6,953 bases of DNA, from contig NZ_CAAFRZ010000043.1 in the NCBI RefSeq assembly GCF_900765565.1, positions 1-6,953 of the forward strand, given 5' to 3'. The notes beneath the pieces are model-generated. The model saw only the letters and a list, made by a program, of their open reading frames with translations, searched no databases and was not told the origin of the DNA. Within the stretch, counting starts at the first letter, position 1, and the number at the start of each line of letters is the position of its first letter. Source of the stretch: an uncultured Dialister sp. GTDB taxonomy: Bacteria > Bacillota > Negativicutes > Veillonellales > Dialisteraceae. This document shows, piece by piece, positions 1 to 5,595 of the stretch. Made by a program: the position numbers and the translations under genes.

Positions 1-95
1 TTTCCTAGAAGCTAGCAGCTAACAGCTAGAAGCTCCGCACGAATGACTCTCTCCACCAGCGTCGCCCCATCAGCTCGACAAACTGAAATATCGCA
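1..95 (-). repeat. Mosaic intergenic repeat, copy A (end module, inverted)
   Basis: This is one end module of the repeat family, in reverse orientation relative to copies B (left end) and D. Its reverse complement matches 6859-6953 over 95 bp with three differences by eye. It holds a 7-bp tandem tract at about 4-34 (AGCTAGC, AGCTAAC, AGCTAGA units), then the shared CACGAATGACT motif at 38-48, then a conserved tail ending in CTGAAATATCGCA. The copy is cut by the window start, so it may continue upstream with an internal module as B and C do. Its outer end lies about 20 bp before the -35 box of the tRNA gene. Confidence 0.9.
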
Positions 96-115
96 AAATG
101 CCTCTATCCATCCCC

Positions 116-145
116 TTGACAACCGGCCGTCCTATAGTGTAAACT
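116..145 (+). promoter_or_regulatory. Promoter of the tRNA-Ser gene
   Basis: A perfect -35 box TTGACA at 116-121 is followed after 18 bp by TAAACT at 140-145, which matches four of six bases of the -10 consensus. The predicted start near 152 lies about 12 bp before the mature tRNA 5' end, as expected for a short leader removed by RNase P. Confidence 0.65.
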
Positions 146-163
146 AATCTAAGTCAGCTATGT

Positions 164-253
164 GGAGCGATACTCAAGTGGCTGAAGAGGACGGTTTGCT
201 AAATCGTTAGACCGGTTTCCGGTGCGGGAGTTCGAATCTCCCTCGCTCCGCCA
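164..253 (+). tRNA. tRNA-Ser (anticodon GCU)
   Basis: This tRNA reads the serine codons AGC and AGU. The acceptor stem pairs GGAGCGA (164-170) with TCGCTCC (243-249), followed by discriminator G250 and an encoded CCA at 251-253. The anticodon stem is 191-195 with 203-207, enclosing a seven-base loop with GCT at 198-200. A long class II variable arm (ACCGG-TTT-CCGGT) lies at about 210-223, the hallmark of serine tRNAs. The T arm is GGGAG/CTCCC around TTCGAAT at 231-237. It is transcribed alone, with its own promoter upstream and an intrinsic terminator 5 bp downstream. All arms are intact. Confidence 0.97.
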
Positions 254-257
254 CATG

Positions 258-290
258 AAAGCGTCGAATTGTTCGGCGCTTTTTTATTTT
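258..290 (+). terminator. Intrinsic terminator after tRNA-Ser
   Basis: An 11-bp stem pairs AAAGCGTCGAA (258-268) with TTCGGCGCTTT (272-282), with one G-U pair and a three-base loop. It runs into a T-rich tail through 290. It starts 5 bp after the tRNA CCA end and separates the tRNA from the DUF445 genes. Confidence 0.9.
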
Positions 291-321
291 GCCCCCACGC
301 CATGGATTCCGGCACATAAGG

Positions 322-354
322 TATAATAAAGGAAGACAGTATACGGAAAGGTGG
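322..354 (+). promoter_or_regulatory. -10 box and ribosome binding site of the first DUF445 gene
   Basis: A perfect TATAAT lies at 322-327. No good -35 box stands 16-18 bp upstream, so the promoter call is tentative. The SD-like AAAGGTGG at 347-354 lies 6 bp before the ATG at 361 and decides that start over the in-frame upstream ATG at 289. The latter sits inside the tRNA terminator and upstream of the -10 box. Confidence 0.5.
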
Positions 355-360
355 GGGACC

Positions 361-1587
361 ATGAGAAAAAAGACCCTGGCCGATGGCATCCTGGCCGTTT
401 CGGCAGCAGCGGCGCTGGCATCGGCGCCTTTGATGGATGCGAGCCCTCTGTGGGGAGGGCTTTTTCACGTGTCCTTTGCCGCCACGGTGGCGGGCTTTGC
501 GGACTGGTTCGGGGTGACTTCCCTTTTCCGCAGGCCCTTTGGCATCTCCTGGCGGACGGACCTCATTTCCCGGAGCCGGGACAAGATCGTGGCTATGGCC
601 CGGGACATGGTGATGGAGGAACTCCTCACAGAGCGGCGGATGAAGGCGCTCCTCGTGGAGCACACCGCTTCTTCGGTGGTGGAGGGATGGATTGAAAAGA
701 ACCGCGGCGGCGTAAGAAAAATTCTTTATGATGCGGCCATGGTCATCCTGTCGGCGGTAGACAAGGACTGGCTCTGGCAGGTGAGCGGCGGAAACCTGGC
801 CCGTCTCTCGGAGTCCCTGGACTGGGCGGGCTATCTTTCTTCTGTCATGAAATCCTTCCGCAGTTACGAAGGCCGGGATGAACTCCTTTCCGTCCTGGCC
901 GGGGAGGTCCGGTCTTTCCTGCAGGATGAGTTCACCCTGGAGGAGGTACGGAAAATCTACCTTTCCGCCTGGGAAAGGTATGAGGAAACGGGATGGTTCA
1001 ATTTCCATCGGATTTTCAGAAATGTGATGAAAGACAGGGAAGAGGAAATGGTGGCCCTGGTGCGAAGCAAAATCATTTCCCTTGCCGATACGCTGACGGA
1101 CCCGGAAAGCGATACCAGCCGGGCCATCGGAGAAAAGTACGATGAAATCGCAGAAAAACTGGCATCCGATGGAACATGGAAACGGCGGCTGAATCACTTC
1201 GTGGTCGGACAGATCCAAAGAGGCCTTTCCGGTAAGGGAAAAGAAATATTTGACCGCCTCTGGGACGGGAAGCAGGAAGAGCTGGCTTCCTATATGGCAG
1301 ATACGGTGCTGTCCCTGGCAGACGAAATGCTTCGGGACGAGAAAAAACGGCGGACCTTCGATGCCTTCCTGCTCCACCGCATCCTGCCCCATGTGGGAGA
1401 AATCCATGACATGGTGGGAAAGGTGGTCGAAAAAAGGCTGGACCGCTACGATGGACCGGCCATGGCGAAACTGGCGGAAGAGGGGGCCGGGGAAGATGTG
1501 GCTATGATCCGCATCAACGGTTCCCTCTTCGGTGCCGTGCTGGGACTTCTCTTCTATGCAGCCACAGCGGTGGGAGGTACCCTATGA
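361..1587 (+). CDS. DUF445 family membrane protein (first of tandem pair)
   Basis: The product is a 408-residue protein of the DUF445 family (the group that includes E. coli YjiN); no biochemical function is known to me for this family. A hydrophobic segment at about residues 8-24 and a second at about 31-52 lead into the conserved motif ADWFGVTSLFRRPFG (about 47-61). A long, highly charged helical middle region follows. The C-terminus carries the family signature IRING (383-387), then a final membrane segment to about residue 404. This fits a protein anchored at both ends with a large soluble helical domain between. The start at 361 is chosen for its SD and its position after the -10 box. 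The stop overlaps the next start (ATGA), so the two genes are probably translationally coupled and may form a hetero-oligomer (inference). No missing family motif was noticed. Confidence 0.9.
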   Translation: MRKKTLADGILAVSAAAALASAPLMDASPLWGGLFHVSFAATVAGFADWFGVTSLFRRPFGISWRTDLISRSRDKIVAMARDMVMEELLTERRMKALLVEHTASSVVEGWIEKNRGGVRKILYDAAMVILSAVDKDWLWQVSGGNLARLSESLDWAGYLSSVMKSFRSYEGRDELLSVLAGEVRSFLQDEFTLEEVRKIYLSAWERYEETGWFNFHRIFRNVMKDREEEMVALVRSKIISLADTLTDPESDTSRAIGEKYDEIAEKLASDGTWKRRLNHFVVGQIQRGLSGKGKEIFDRLWDGKQEELASYMADTVLSLADEMLRDEKKRRTFDAFLLHRILPHVGEIHDMVGKVVEKRLDRYDGPAMAKLAEEGAGEDVAMIRINGSLFGAVLGLLFYAATAVGGTL

Positions 1588-2864
1588 AACGATACAGAAC
1601 GGCCAACCGCATCCTGGCGGTGTCCTTACTTCTCTTCCTCTGCGTACTGGCCCTTTCCTTTGCGGGTTCCTTCCGGGAAGAAAAGTGGTTTTCCATTCTA
1701 TATTTCCTGGCCCAGTCCTGCTTCATCGGCTGCGTGGCTGATTTCATCGCCGTGGAAGCCCTGTTCCGGCGGCGGTTCCACCTGCCTTATCGGCCTATTA
1801 TTCCTGCCAACCGGGAGCGGATTATCGGGAAAATGAAAGATGTGAACAATACCCTCCTTTCCCGGGAAAACCTGCTGAGAAAGGTAGAAACCCTTTCCGT
1901 TACGGATATGGCCCATCGCTGGCTCTTTGGACAGGAAGGGCGGCAGGAAGAAATGGAAAGGAAACTGGCGGAAAAGGCGGCCCGGGCATTGGTGGATTTC
2001 GTAGAAAACAACCGGGAAGAAGCGGGGGCTTGGGTGAGGAAAGAGGCAGAAAAGCGGATTTCCGCCTTCTGTTCCTACGCCAAAGGCCGGCTCCTTACGG
2101 AAATGCACCGGGAGGAATGGCTGGACCGGCTGCTCCTTGCGGCGGAGGACCGCCTGTCCCGGGCAGAAACGAAAAGACAGATCGCCGCCTATATGAAAGA
2201 AAAGGGGGACAGTGAGAAAAAAGGATTCCTGGGGACCATCGGCTACTGGCTGGGCAGGAAAACGGGGGCCATCGACTATGAGGCCCTCACCGATGCGGCA
2301 GTGGAGGCGTTGCTGGAAGAAATGAAAACCTGGGAGGACCGGGACAACCCCTTCCGCCGGCAGCTTCTTGCCCGGTGGGACAGCATGGTCCGAGCCTTCC
2401 TGGAGGAGGAAACTACGGAAAAGGCACTGGCCGCCTTCGGAACGGCCCTGTTTGATGCGTTCCCGGTGGAAGAGAAAATCGGGGAAGCGGCGGAGACCTT
2501 CTGCACCGAGTGGGGCCGAGGTGGCAGTTTCCGGAATAAACTGGTCCCCAAACTGGCCCTGGCCATCCATAGGGGCGTCCTTTCCATGGAAGGAAACGGC
2601 GCACTGAAAGAACGGGTGGATGCGTTTGCCCGGGGTCTGCTGACGGAGCTCATTTCCTACGAACATGGCTTCTTCTCCACGGCCATCCTGGATGTGCTGA
2701 AGGGCTTCAGCGATGAGGAACTGAATGAATTCGTGGAGTCCAAGGTGCACCACGAGCTGGAGGGCATCCGCATCAACGGCGCCATCGTGGGTCTCCTGGG
2801 GGGATGCCTTTTCTACCTCTTCCTCACGTTCCTCTGGATCCCGCTGGTGAGAGGCTTTTTCTGA
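1584..2864 (+). CDS. DUF445 family membrane protein (second of tandem pair)
   Basis: The product is a 426-residue DUF445 protein, paralogous to the gene it overlaps by 4 bp. The architecture is the same. Hydrophobic segments lie at about residues 10-28 and 36-55. The conserved motif VADFIAVEALFRRRF spans about 51-65, followed by PIIPANRERI (71-80). A long charged helical region comes next, then the IRING signature at 395-399 and a C-terminal membrane segment. GGGAGG at 1572-1577 lies inside the upstream coding end, 6 bp before the ATG, which supports translation of both from one mRNA. The pair diverges strongly outside the terminal motifs, so this is an old duplication. No T-run terminator follows; repeat element B begins 3 bp after the stop. 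The role is unknown, and envelope-associated function is inferred only from the membrane segments. Confidence 0.9.
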   Translation: MKRYRTANRILAVSLLLFLCVLALSFAGSFREEKWFSILYFLAQSCFIGCVADFIAVEALFRRRFHLPYRPIIPANRERIIGKMKDVNNTLLSRENLLRKVETLSVTDMAHRWLFGQEGRQEEMERKLAEKAARALVDFVENNREEAGAWVRKEAEKRISAFCSYAKGRLLTEMHREEWLDRLLLAAEDRLSRAETKRQIAAYMKEKGDSEKKGFLGTIGYWLGRKTGAIDYEALTDAAVEALLEEMKTWEDRDNPFRRQLLARWDSMVRAFLEEETTEKALAAFGTALFDAFPVEEKIGEAAETFCTEWGRGGSFRNKLVPKLALAIHRGVLSMEGNGALKERVDAFARGLLTELISYEHGFFSTAILDVLKGFSDEELNEFVESKVHHELEGIRINGAIVGLLGGCLFYLFLTFLWIPLVRGFF

Positions 2865-2867
2865 GCA

Positions 2868-3094
2868 GTAAGCCAATTTCAGTGTGTCGAGCTAATGGGG
2901 CGACGCTGGTGGAGAGAGTCATTCGTGCGGAGCTTCTAGCTGCTAGCTCCTGGCTTCCAGAAAAGCTGGCCAGCCTACGGCACGAATGACTGATGGAAAC
3001 AGGTAGGAAGCGCCGCAGGCGGATCAGCCTTCCTGGAAGCTAGTGGCTAGAAGCTAGAAGCCCTCACGCGTTTGACTCTATCCATCAGCACCGC
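2868..3094 (+). repeat. Mosaic intergenic repeat, copy B (two inverted end modules around one internal module)
   Basis: The left end module runs from GTAAGCCAATTTCAG (2868) through AGTCATTCGTG (2917-2927) into 7-bp-unit tracts at about 2931-2953. An internal module follows at about 2965-3029, carrying CACGAATGACT (2981-2991) and the small palindrome CCGCAGGCGG. A second tract lies at about 3032-3060. A degenerate end module in inverted orientation (about 3055-3094) closes the element, with CACGCGTTTGACT in place of CACGAATGACT. The element is thus bounded by imperfect inverted ends. AGGAAG (3005-3010) and CTTCCT (3028-3033) can pair around CCGC/GCGG to form a hairpin. It starts 3 bp after the DUF445 stop and carries no ORF. 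Confidence 0.85.
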
Positions 3095-3100
3095 TTGGAA

Positions 3101-3184
3101 TTAAAGTTCTTCTTCAAGGGATTTAAACTTTTCTTGCCGATGCTTATAGATAAATTCATTAAGATAAGCAGGAACCTGTTCAAA
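3101..3184 (-). pseudogene. Possible decayed 3' end of a minus-strand gene
   Basis: Read on the minus strand, 3184 down to 3104 encodes 27 residues containing QVPAYLNEFIYKHRQEKF and ending SLEEEL, followed by a TAA stop at 3103-3101. The composition is that of a charged, helical protein C-terminus, while the plus strand reads as an implausible Phe/Lys/Leu-rich string, the usual look of an antisense frame. An in-frame stop at 3187-3185 cuts it off upstream and no start is present, so at most a remnant survives. The YLNEF pattern faintly recalls IS1595-type transposase C-termini, but that is a weak memory-based suggestion. The local sequence is clearly more AT-rich than the neighbouring genes and abuts repeat B. 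Confidence 0.3.
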
Positions 3185-3204
3185 TTATATTTCAAGAAAT
3201 GGTG

Positions 3205-3344
3205 TATAATTAAAGATATGGTAGAAGAAACTGCAGAGGGTGGGAAACTCATTTTTATGAAGGTCCCATGGCTTTCTGTATGAACTCTGCAGACAGTACA
3301 ATTTTCGCGGTTTATGGATTGCAGTTCTGACTATCCAAAGGAGG
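3205..3344 (+). promoter_or_regulatory. Promoter -10 box and structured leader of the paralog pair
   Basis: A perfect TATAAT lies at 3205-3210 without a convincing -35 box. Transcription from about 3217 would give a leader of roughly 135 nt. Within it CTGCAGAG (3231-3238) can pair with CTCTGCAG (3285-3292). Inside that loop TGGGA (3241-3245) can pair with TCCCA (3264-3268), and TCAT (3249-3252) with ATGA (3257-3260). This nested order suggests a folded 5' UTR. A short frame of eight codons (ATG 3257, TGA 3281-3283) lies across it. The SD AAAGGAGG at 3337-3344 gives 7 bp spacing to the ATG at 3352 but only 1 bp to the ATG at 3346. I do not recognise a known riboswitch. Confidence 0.4.
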
Positions 3345-3351
3345 AATGGAT

Positions 3352-4170
3352 ATGACCATAACTTATGTTCTTCAGGTTCTGCATGCAATGGAAGATGGGA
3401 AAATTCAGGATGGTACGTACATCAAAGATCTGGAAGGGGAGCTCCATAAAGCATTCCGCCGGGTAAGAAGAAGAGTGCTCCGTCTGCGCAGCCGTGCCCA
3501 GTATGAAATCGGTGAAATGGACCGGGCGAAAGTATCTGCTACTTCCGGACATATGGAAGAATTTACGAAGTACTGCTCCCTCATCCGTAATTTCAACATG
3601 GAGGACTGCGAAGGTCTTCCGGGCATTGAAAGCTTCCTGAAGGAAGGATTCAAAGTGGATGATATGATTGACCGGGCCGATAAGATTGCCAGCATGGAGA
3701 CAGTGAGTTCCGTTGCCTATTCTCCTATGGCACTGGGTTTTGGTATTCTCGATGGATTTGCCATCCTTCCGAAGGTGAATGTGGACAATAAGAGATTCCA
3801 CAGTATGGATCTGGCTTATATCAATACCCTCATTGATGACCTGGAAAATTACCAGGCACAGGTGAGAAAGCTGACTGCAGCTCTTGATGAAATCGGTAAA
3901 AAAGCAAGGGAAGAGGCGGACTGCCTCAATGATCTCCACGACTATTTCGTCGATGGCATCAATGATTTGAAAGCAATCCTGGAAGAAAAGGGCGAAGACT
4001 GGAACCGCTATTCCCAGTGTGAAAAGATGCAGATTGCCCGGGCTATCCAGGTAGCACAGCTCATTACGATCCTCTTCCCCCATCTCCTGAATGACAAGGG
4101 AGAAGTGAGCGAAGAAAGTGAGAAAGCCATTGAAAAGGCAAAACGGGCCCTGTCTTTCCGGGATGCCTGA
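3352..4170 (+). CDS. Unrecognised 272-residue protein with coiled-coil character (paralog 1)
   Basis: I do not recognise a named family. The N-terminus (MTITYVLQVL) is hydrophobic and short. An Arg-rich helix follows at about residues 34-50 (AFRRVRRRVLRLRSRAQ), then a conserved-looking block GEMDRAK (54-60) to NFNMEDCEG (80-88). A Gly/Ala-rich hydrophobic stretch lies at about 121-140. A predicted helical, coiled-coil-like segment spans about 155-195, and DYFVDGINDLKAIL (197-210) with a following helix closes the fold. The ATG at 3352 is preferred over 3346 because of SD spacing, because it gives the same length as the next gene, and because the first ten residues then align (MTITYVLQVL with MSISFILRMI). 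No signal peptide is evident; the protein is probably cytoplasmic or peripherally membrane-bound (inference). The downstream gene is its paralog, 90 bp away with no terminator between. Confidence 0.8.
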   Translation: MTITYVLQVLHAMEDGKIQDGTYIKDLEGELHKAFRRVRRRVLRLRSRAQYEIGEMDRAKVSATSGHMEEFTKYCSLIRNFNMEDCEGLPGIESFLKEGFKVDDMIDRADKIASMETVSSVAYSPMALGFGILDGFAILPKVNVDNKRFHSMDLAYINTLIDDLENYQAQVRKLTAALDEIGKKAREEADCLNDLHDYFVDGINDLKAILEEKGEDWNRYSQCEKMQIARAIQVAQLITILFPHLLNDKGEVSEESEKAIEKAKRALSFRDA

Positions 4171-4201
4171 AGTTCCGTGGCAGAAGACTGATCTGTAAAT
4201 C

Positions 4202-4253
4202 TATAATACAATAATAACAAGATAGCCATATGTTTCATCGGATAGAAGGGAGA
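4202..4253 (+). promoter_or_regulatory. Possible internal promoter and ribosome binding site before paralog 2
   Basis: TATAAT at 4202-4207 lies in the 90-bp gap between the paralogs, but no clear -35 box is seen. AAGGGAGA at 4246-4253 lies 7 bp before the ATG at 4261 and is a good SD. The second gene could be read both from the upstream promoter and from this one. Confidence 0.35.
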
Positions 4254-4260
4254 GCGTGCT

Positions 4261-5079
4261 ATGTCCATTTCATTTATTCTGCGGATGATTGCCGGCGCAG
4301 TGAGTGGAAATTCCGGATCCGCAAGGCCGGAAAACATCAATGGTGAAGTAGAGCGGGCCAAAAGGCGGGCTACGAAACGGATCAACCGGGCCAAAGTCCG
4401 GGCCCAGGATGAACTGGGGGAACTGGACCGGGTGAGGATTACCCTCATGTCAGGGGATATGAAAAAGTTTACCAGCCTCTTTGCCCAGATGAAGAATGTA
4501 GATTTCCATGATTGCGATACGTTGACCGGTCTGGAACACTTCAATAAGGAGCGTAAGAACTGGCGGGAAATGGAAAAGCTGTCTGCCAAGGCCATGAGCG
4601 TGGTGACCCTGGCCGGGGCTGTGGATGCTGTAGGATTTGGCGCCGGTGTGCTTGACCAGTATGCCAAGGTGCCGGATATCAAAGGCCTCGATGCCAGCGC
4701 CGCTGATACCCATGATGTGAAAGCGCTGAAGGATATGGGTGAACGGCTGCAGGAATTCCAGAAAGAAGTCAAGCAGATGTGCATTCGTATGCAGGCTGTC
4801 CGTCATGAAGCTCGCAAAACAGAAGATGCCCTTCTTGACCTGTCCGATTACTTTGAAGATGGTATTGATGATATCCGTGCTATCATGAATGAAGAGGGGA
4901 ATGACTGGACAAAGTACACCCCGGCGCAGAAAATCCTCATTGGCCGGACCGCCCAGATTGCCCGTCTCATTCGTGCTCTTTCGGAAGTCCGTTTCCTGAA
5001 TGATGATGCTACTCTTCGTCCGGAAATCCAGGAATCCGTGGATGCTGCAGACGAACTGCTCGATGAATTGGGAGCGTAA
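4261..5079 (+). CDS. Unrecognised 272-residue protein with coiled-coil character (paralog 2)
   Basis: This gene is a duplicate of the gene upstream and has exactly the same length. The two align almost without gaps over most of their length. At residues 193-237 here against 194-238 there, 23 of 45 positions are identical, including DYF-DGI and DW. A second shared block runs from RAQDELGELDR (47-57) to LFAQMKNVDFHDCD (73-86). Between them a Gly/Ala-rich hydrophobic stretch (VVTLAGAVDAVGFGAGVL, 114-131) could insert in or touch a membrane. The Arg/Lys-rich segment at 32-48 is likely helical. The main difference is residues 11-30, a Gly/Ser-rich linker here. From memory, coiled-coil proteins with an ELGEL...F..F..IKNV pattern and a Gly-rich hydrophobic core are widespread and uncharacterised; kinship is a guess. 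A strong terminator follows 18 bp after the stop. Confidence 0.8.
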   Translation: MSISFILRMIAGAVSGNSGSARPENINGEVERAKRRATKRINRAKVRAQDELGELDRVRITLMSGDMKKFTSLFAQMKNVDFHDCDTLTGLEHFNKERKNWREMEKLSAKAMSVVTLAGAVDAVGFGAGVLDQYAKVPDIKGLDASAADTHDVKALKDMGERLQEFQKEVKQMCIRMQAVRHEARKTEDALLDLSDYFEDGIDDIRAIMNEEGNDWTKYTPAQKILIGRTAQIARLIRALSEVRFLNDDATLRPEIQESVDAADELLDELGA

Positions 5080-5097
5080 TTTCATAGGGATGATTTA

Positions 5098-5133
5098 AGC
5101 TGTGGAATAGCAGGCTGTTCCACAGCTCTTTTT
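5098..5133 (+). terminator. Intrinsic terminator of the paralog pair
   Basis: A perfect 10-bp stem pairs AGCTGTGGAA (5098-5107) with TTCCACAGCT (5118-5127) across a ten-base loop, followed by a five-T run at 5129-5133. It ends the transcript of both paralogs. Repeat element C begins 6 bp further on. Confidence 0.93.
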
Positions 5134-5247
5134 ATGGGTGTAAGCCAATTGCGGTTTATCGAGGTGTTAGAGTGAGTGGTTTGGCATGCTGTTGGACAGA
5201 GTCACTGGCACGGGGCTACTAGCTTCTAGCTGTTAGCTGCTAGGAAA

Positions 5248-5344
5248 GCTGGTCCGCCTGCGGCGCTCCCTATCTGTTTCCATCAGTCATTCGTGCCGTA
5301 GGCTGTTGATCTTTCCTAGAAGCTAGGAGCTAGCAGCTAGGAAG
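5248..5344 (+). repeat. Internal tandem unit 1 of repeat C
   Basis: This 97-bp unit begins GCTGGTCCGCCTGCGGCGCT, contains AGTCATTCGTGCCGTAGGCT from 5285, and ends in a 7-bp-unit tract (AGCTAGG, AGCTAGC, AGCTAGG). Its core is also present in inverted form in copy B at about 2965-3029. Confidence 0.85.
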
Positions 5345-5443
5345 GCTGATCCGCCTGCGGCGCTTCCACCCGGTATTCCCGTCAGTCATTCGTGCCGTAG
5401 GCTGGCCAGATTTCCTAGTAGCTAGCAGCTAACAGCTAGAAGC
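5345..5443 (+). repeat. Internal tandem unit 2 of repeat C
   Basis: This is a direct copy of the preceding unit at nearly the same length (about 99 bp). It begins GCTGATCCGCCTGCGGCGCT, has AGTCATTCGTGCCGTAGGCT from 5384, and ends in an AGCTAGC/AGCTAAC/AGCTAGA tract. The middle roughly 20 bp differs most from unit 1, so the conserved blocks flank a variable segment. Confidence 0.85.
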
Positions 5444-5550
5444 CCCCGCACGAATGACTCTACCCATCAGCGTCGCCCTAACAGCTCGCAATACTGAAAT
5501 ATTCCCATCTCTTTCTTCCTTCTCCAGTACTCAACCTATTTGATTTATTG

Positions 5551-5586
5551 TAAAATAGAAAAGGGTTGTTTATATAGAATCAGGAG
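5551..5586 (+). promoter_or_regulatory. Possible -10 box and ribosome binding site of the secreted-protein gene
   Basis: TAAAAT at 5551-5556 matches five of six bases of the -10 consensus; no good -35 box is visible. AGGAG at 5582-5586 directly abuts an ATG at 5587, too close for initiation there, but stands 9 bp before the in-frame GTG at 5596. The SD therefore supports the GTG start. Confidence 0.4.
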
Positions 5587-5595
5587 ATGATACAG

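Larger units (their letters stand above)
5140..5504 (+). repeat. Mosaic intergenic repeat, copy C (largest, with duplicated internal module)
   Basis: The element opens with a degenerate end module that shares GTAAGCCAATT with copy B, then a 7-bp-unit tract at about 5218-5242. Two internal modules in direct repeat follow, oriented opposite to the one in copy B. A tract at about 5410-5443 and an end module in inverted orientation close it, with CACGAATGACT at 5449-5459 and a tail through CTGAAATATTCCC. It fills most of the 516 bp between the terminator-ended paralog pair and the secreted-protein gene. It has no ORF of its own and no transposase. It looks like a non-autonomous or REP/BIME-like element; which of these cannot be told from the sequence. 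Confidence 0.85.

Noticed and set aside
164..253. tRNA-Ser as an integration site of a mobile element
   Set aside because: No duplicate of the tRNA 3' end, integrase or phage gene is seen in the window.
289..360. Upstream in-frame ATG extending the first DUF445 protein by 24 residues
   Set aside because: It sits within the tRNA terminator and before the -10 box, has no SD, and the added residues are not like the family N-terminus.
199..1407. Long minus-strand open frame of about 400 codons opposite the first DUF445 gene (similar ones opposite the second DUF445 gene at 1698-2876 and opposite the secreted-protein and phosphoribosyltransferase genes at 5545-6747)
   Set aside because: They lie antisense to genes with clear family motifs or a signal peptide, have Pro/His/Arg/Phe-rich low-quality composition and no convincing ribosome binding sites. 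They are by-products of codon bias.
3095..3283. 62-codon plus-strand open frame in the gap before the paralog pair
   Set aside because: Its Phe/Lys/Leu-rich composition resembles an antisense reading, it lacks an SD, and it runs across the repeat boundary and the promoter.
3233..3310. T-box riboswitch, suggested by GAGGGTGGGA and a later CGCGG
   Set aside because: The T-box core order and the following terminator are absent, and the downstream genes are not aminoacyl-tRNA or amino-acid genes.
5140..5504. CRISPR-like array, because similar tracts recur about every 97 bp
   Set aside because: The stretches between the tracts are themselves copies of one another, the tracts are degenerate and low in complexity, and there are no cas genes.
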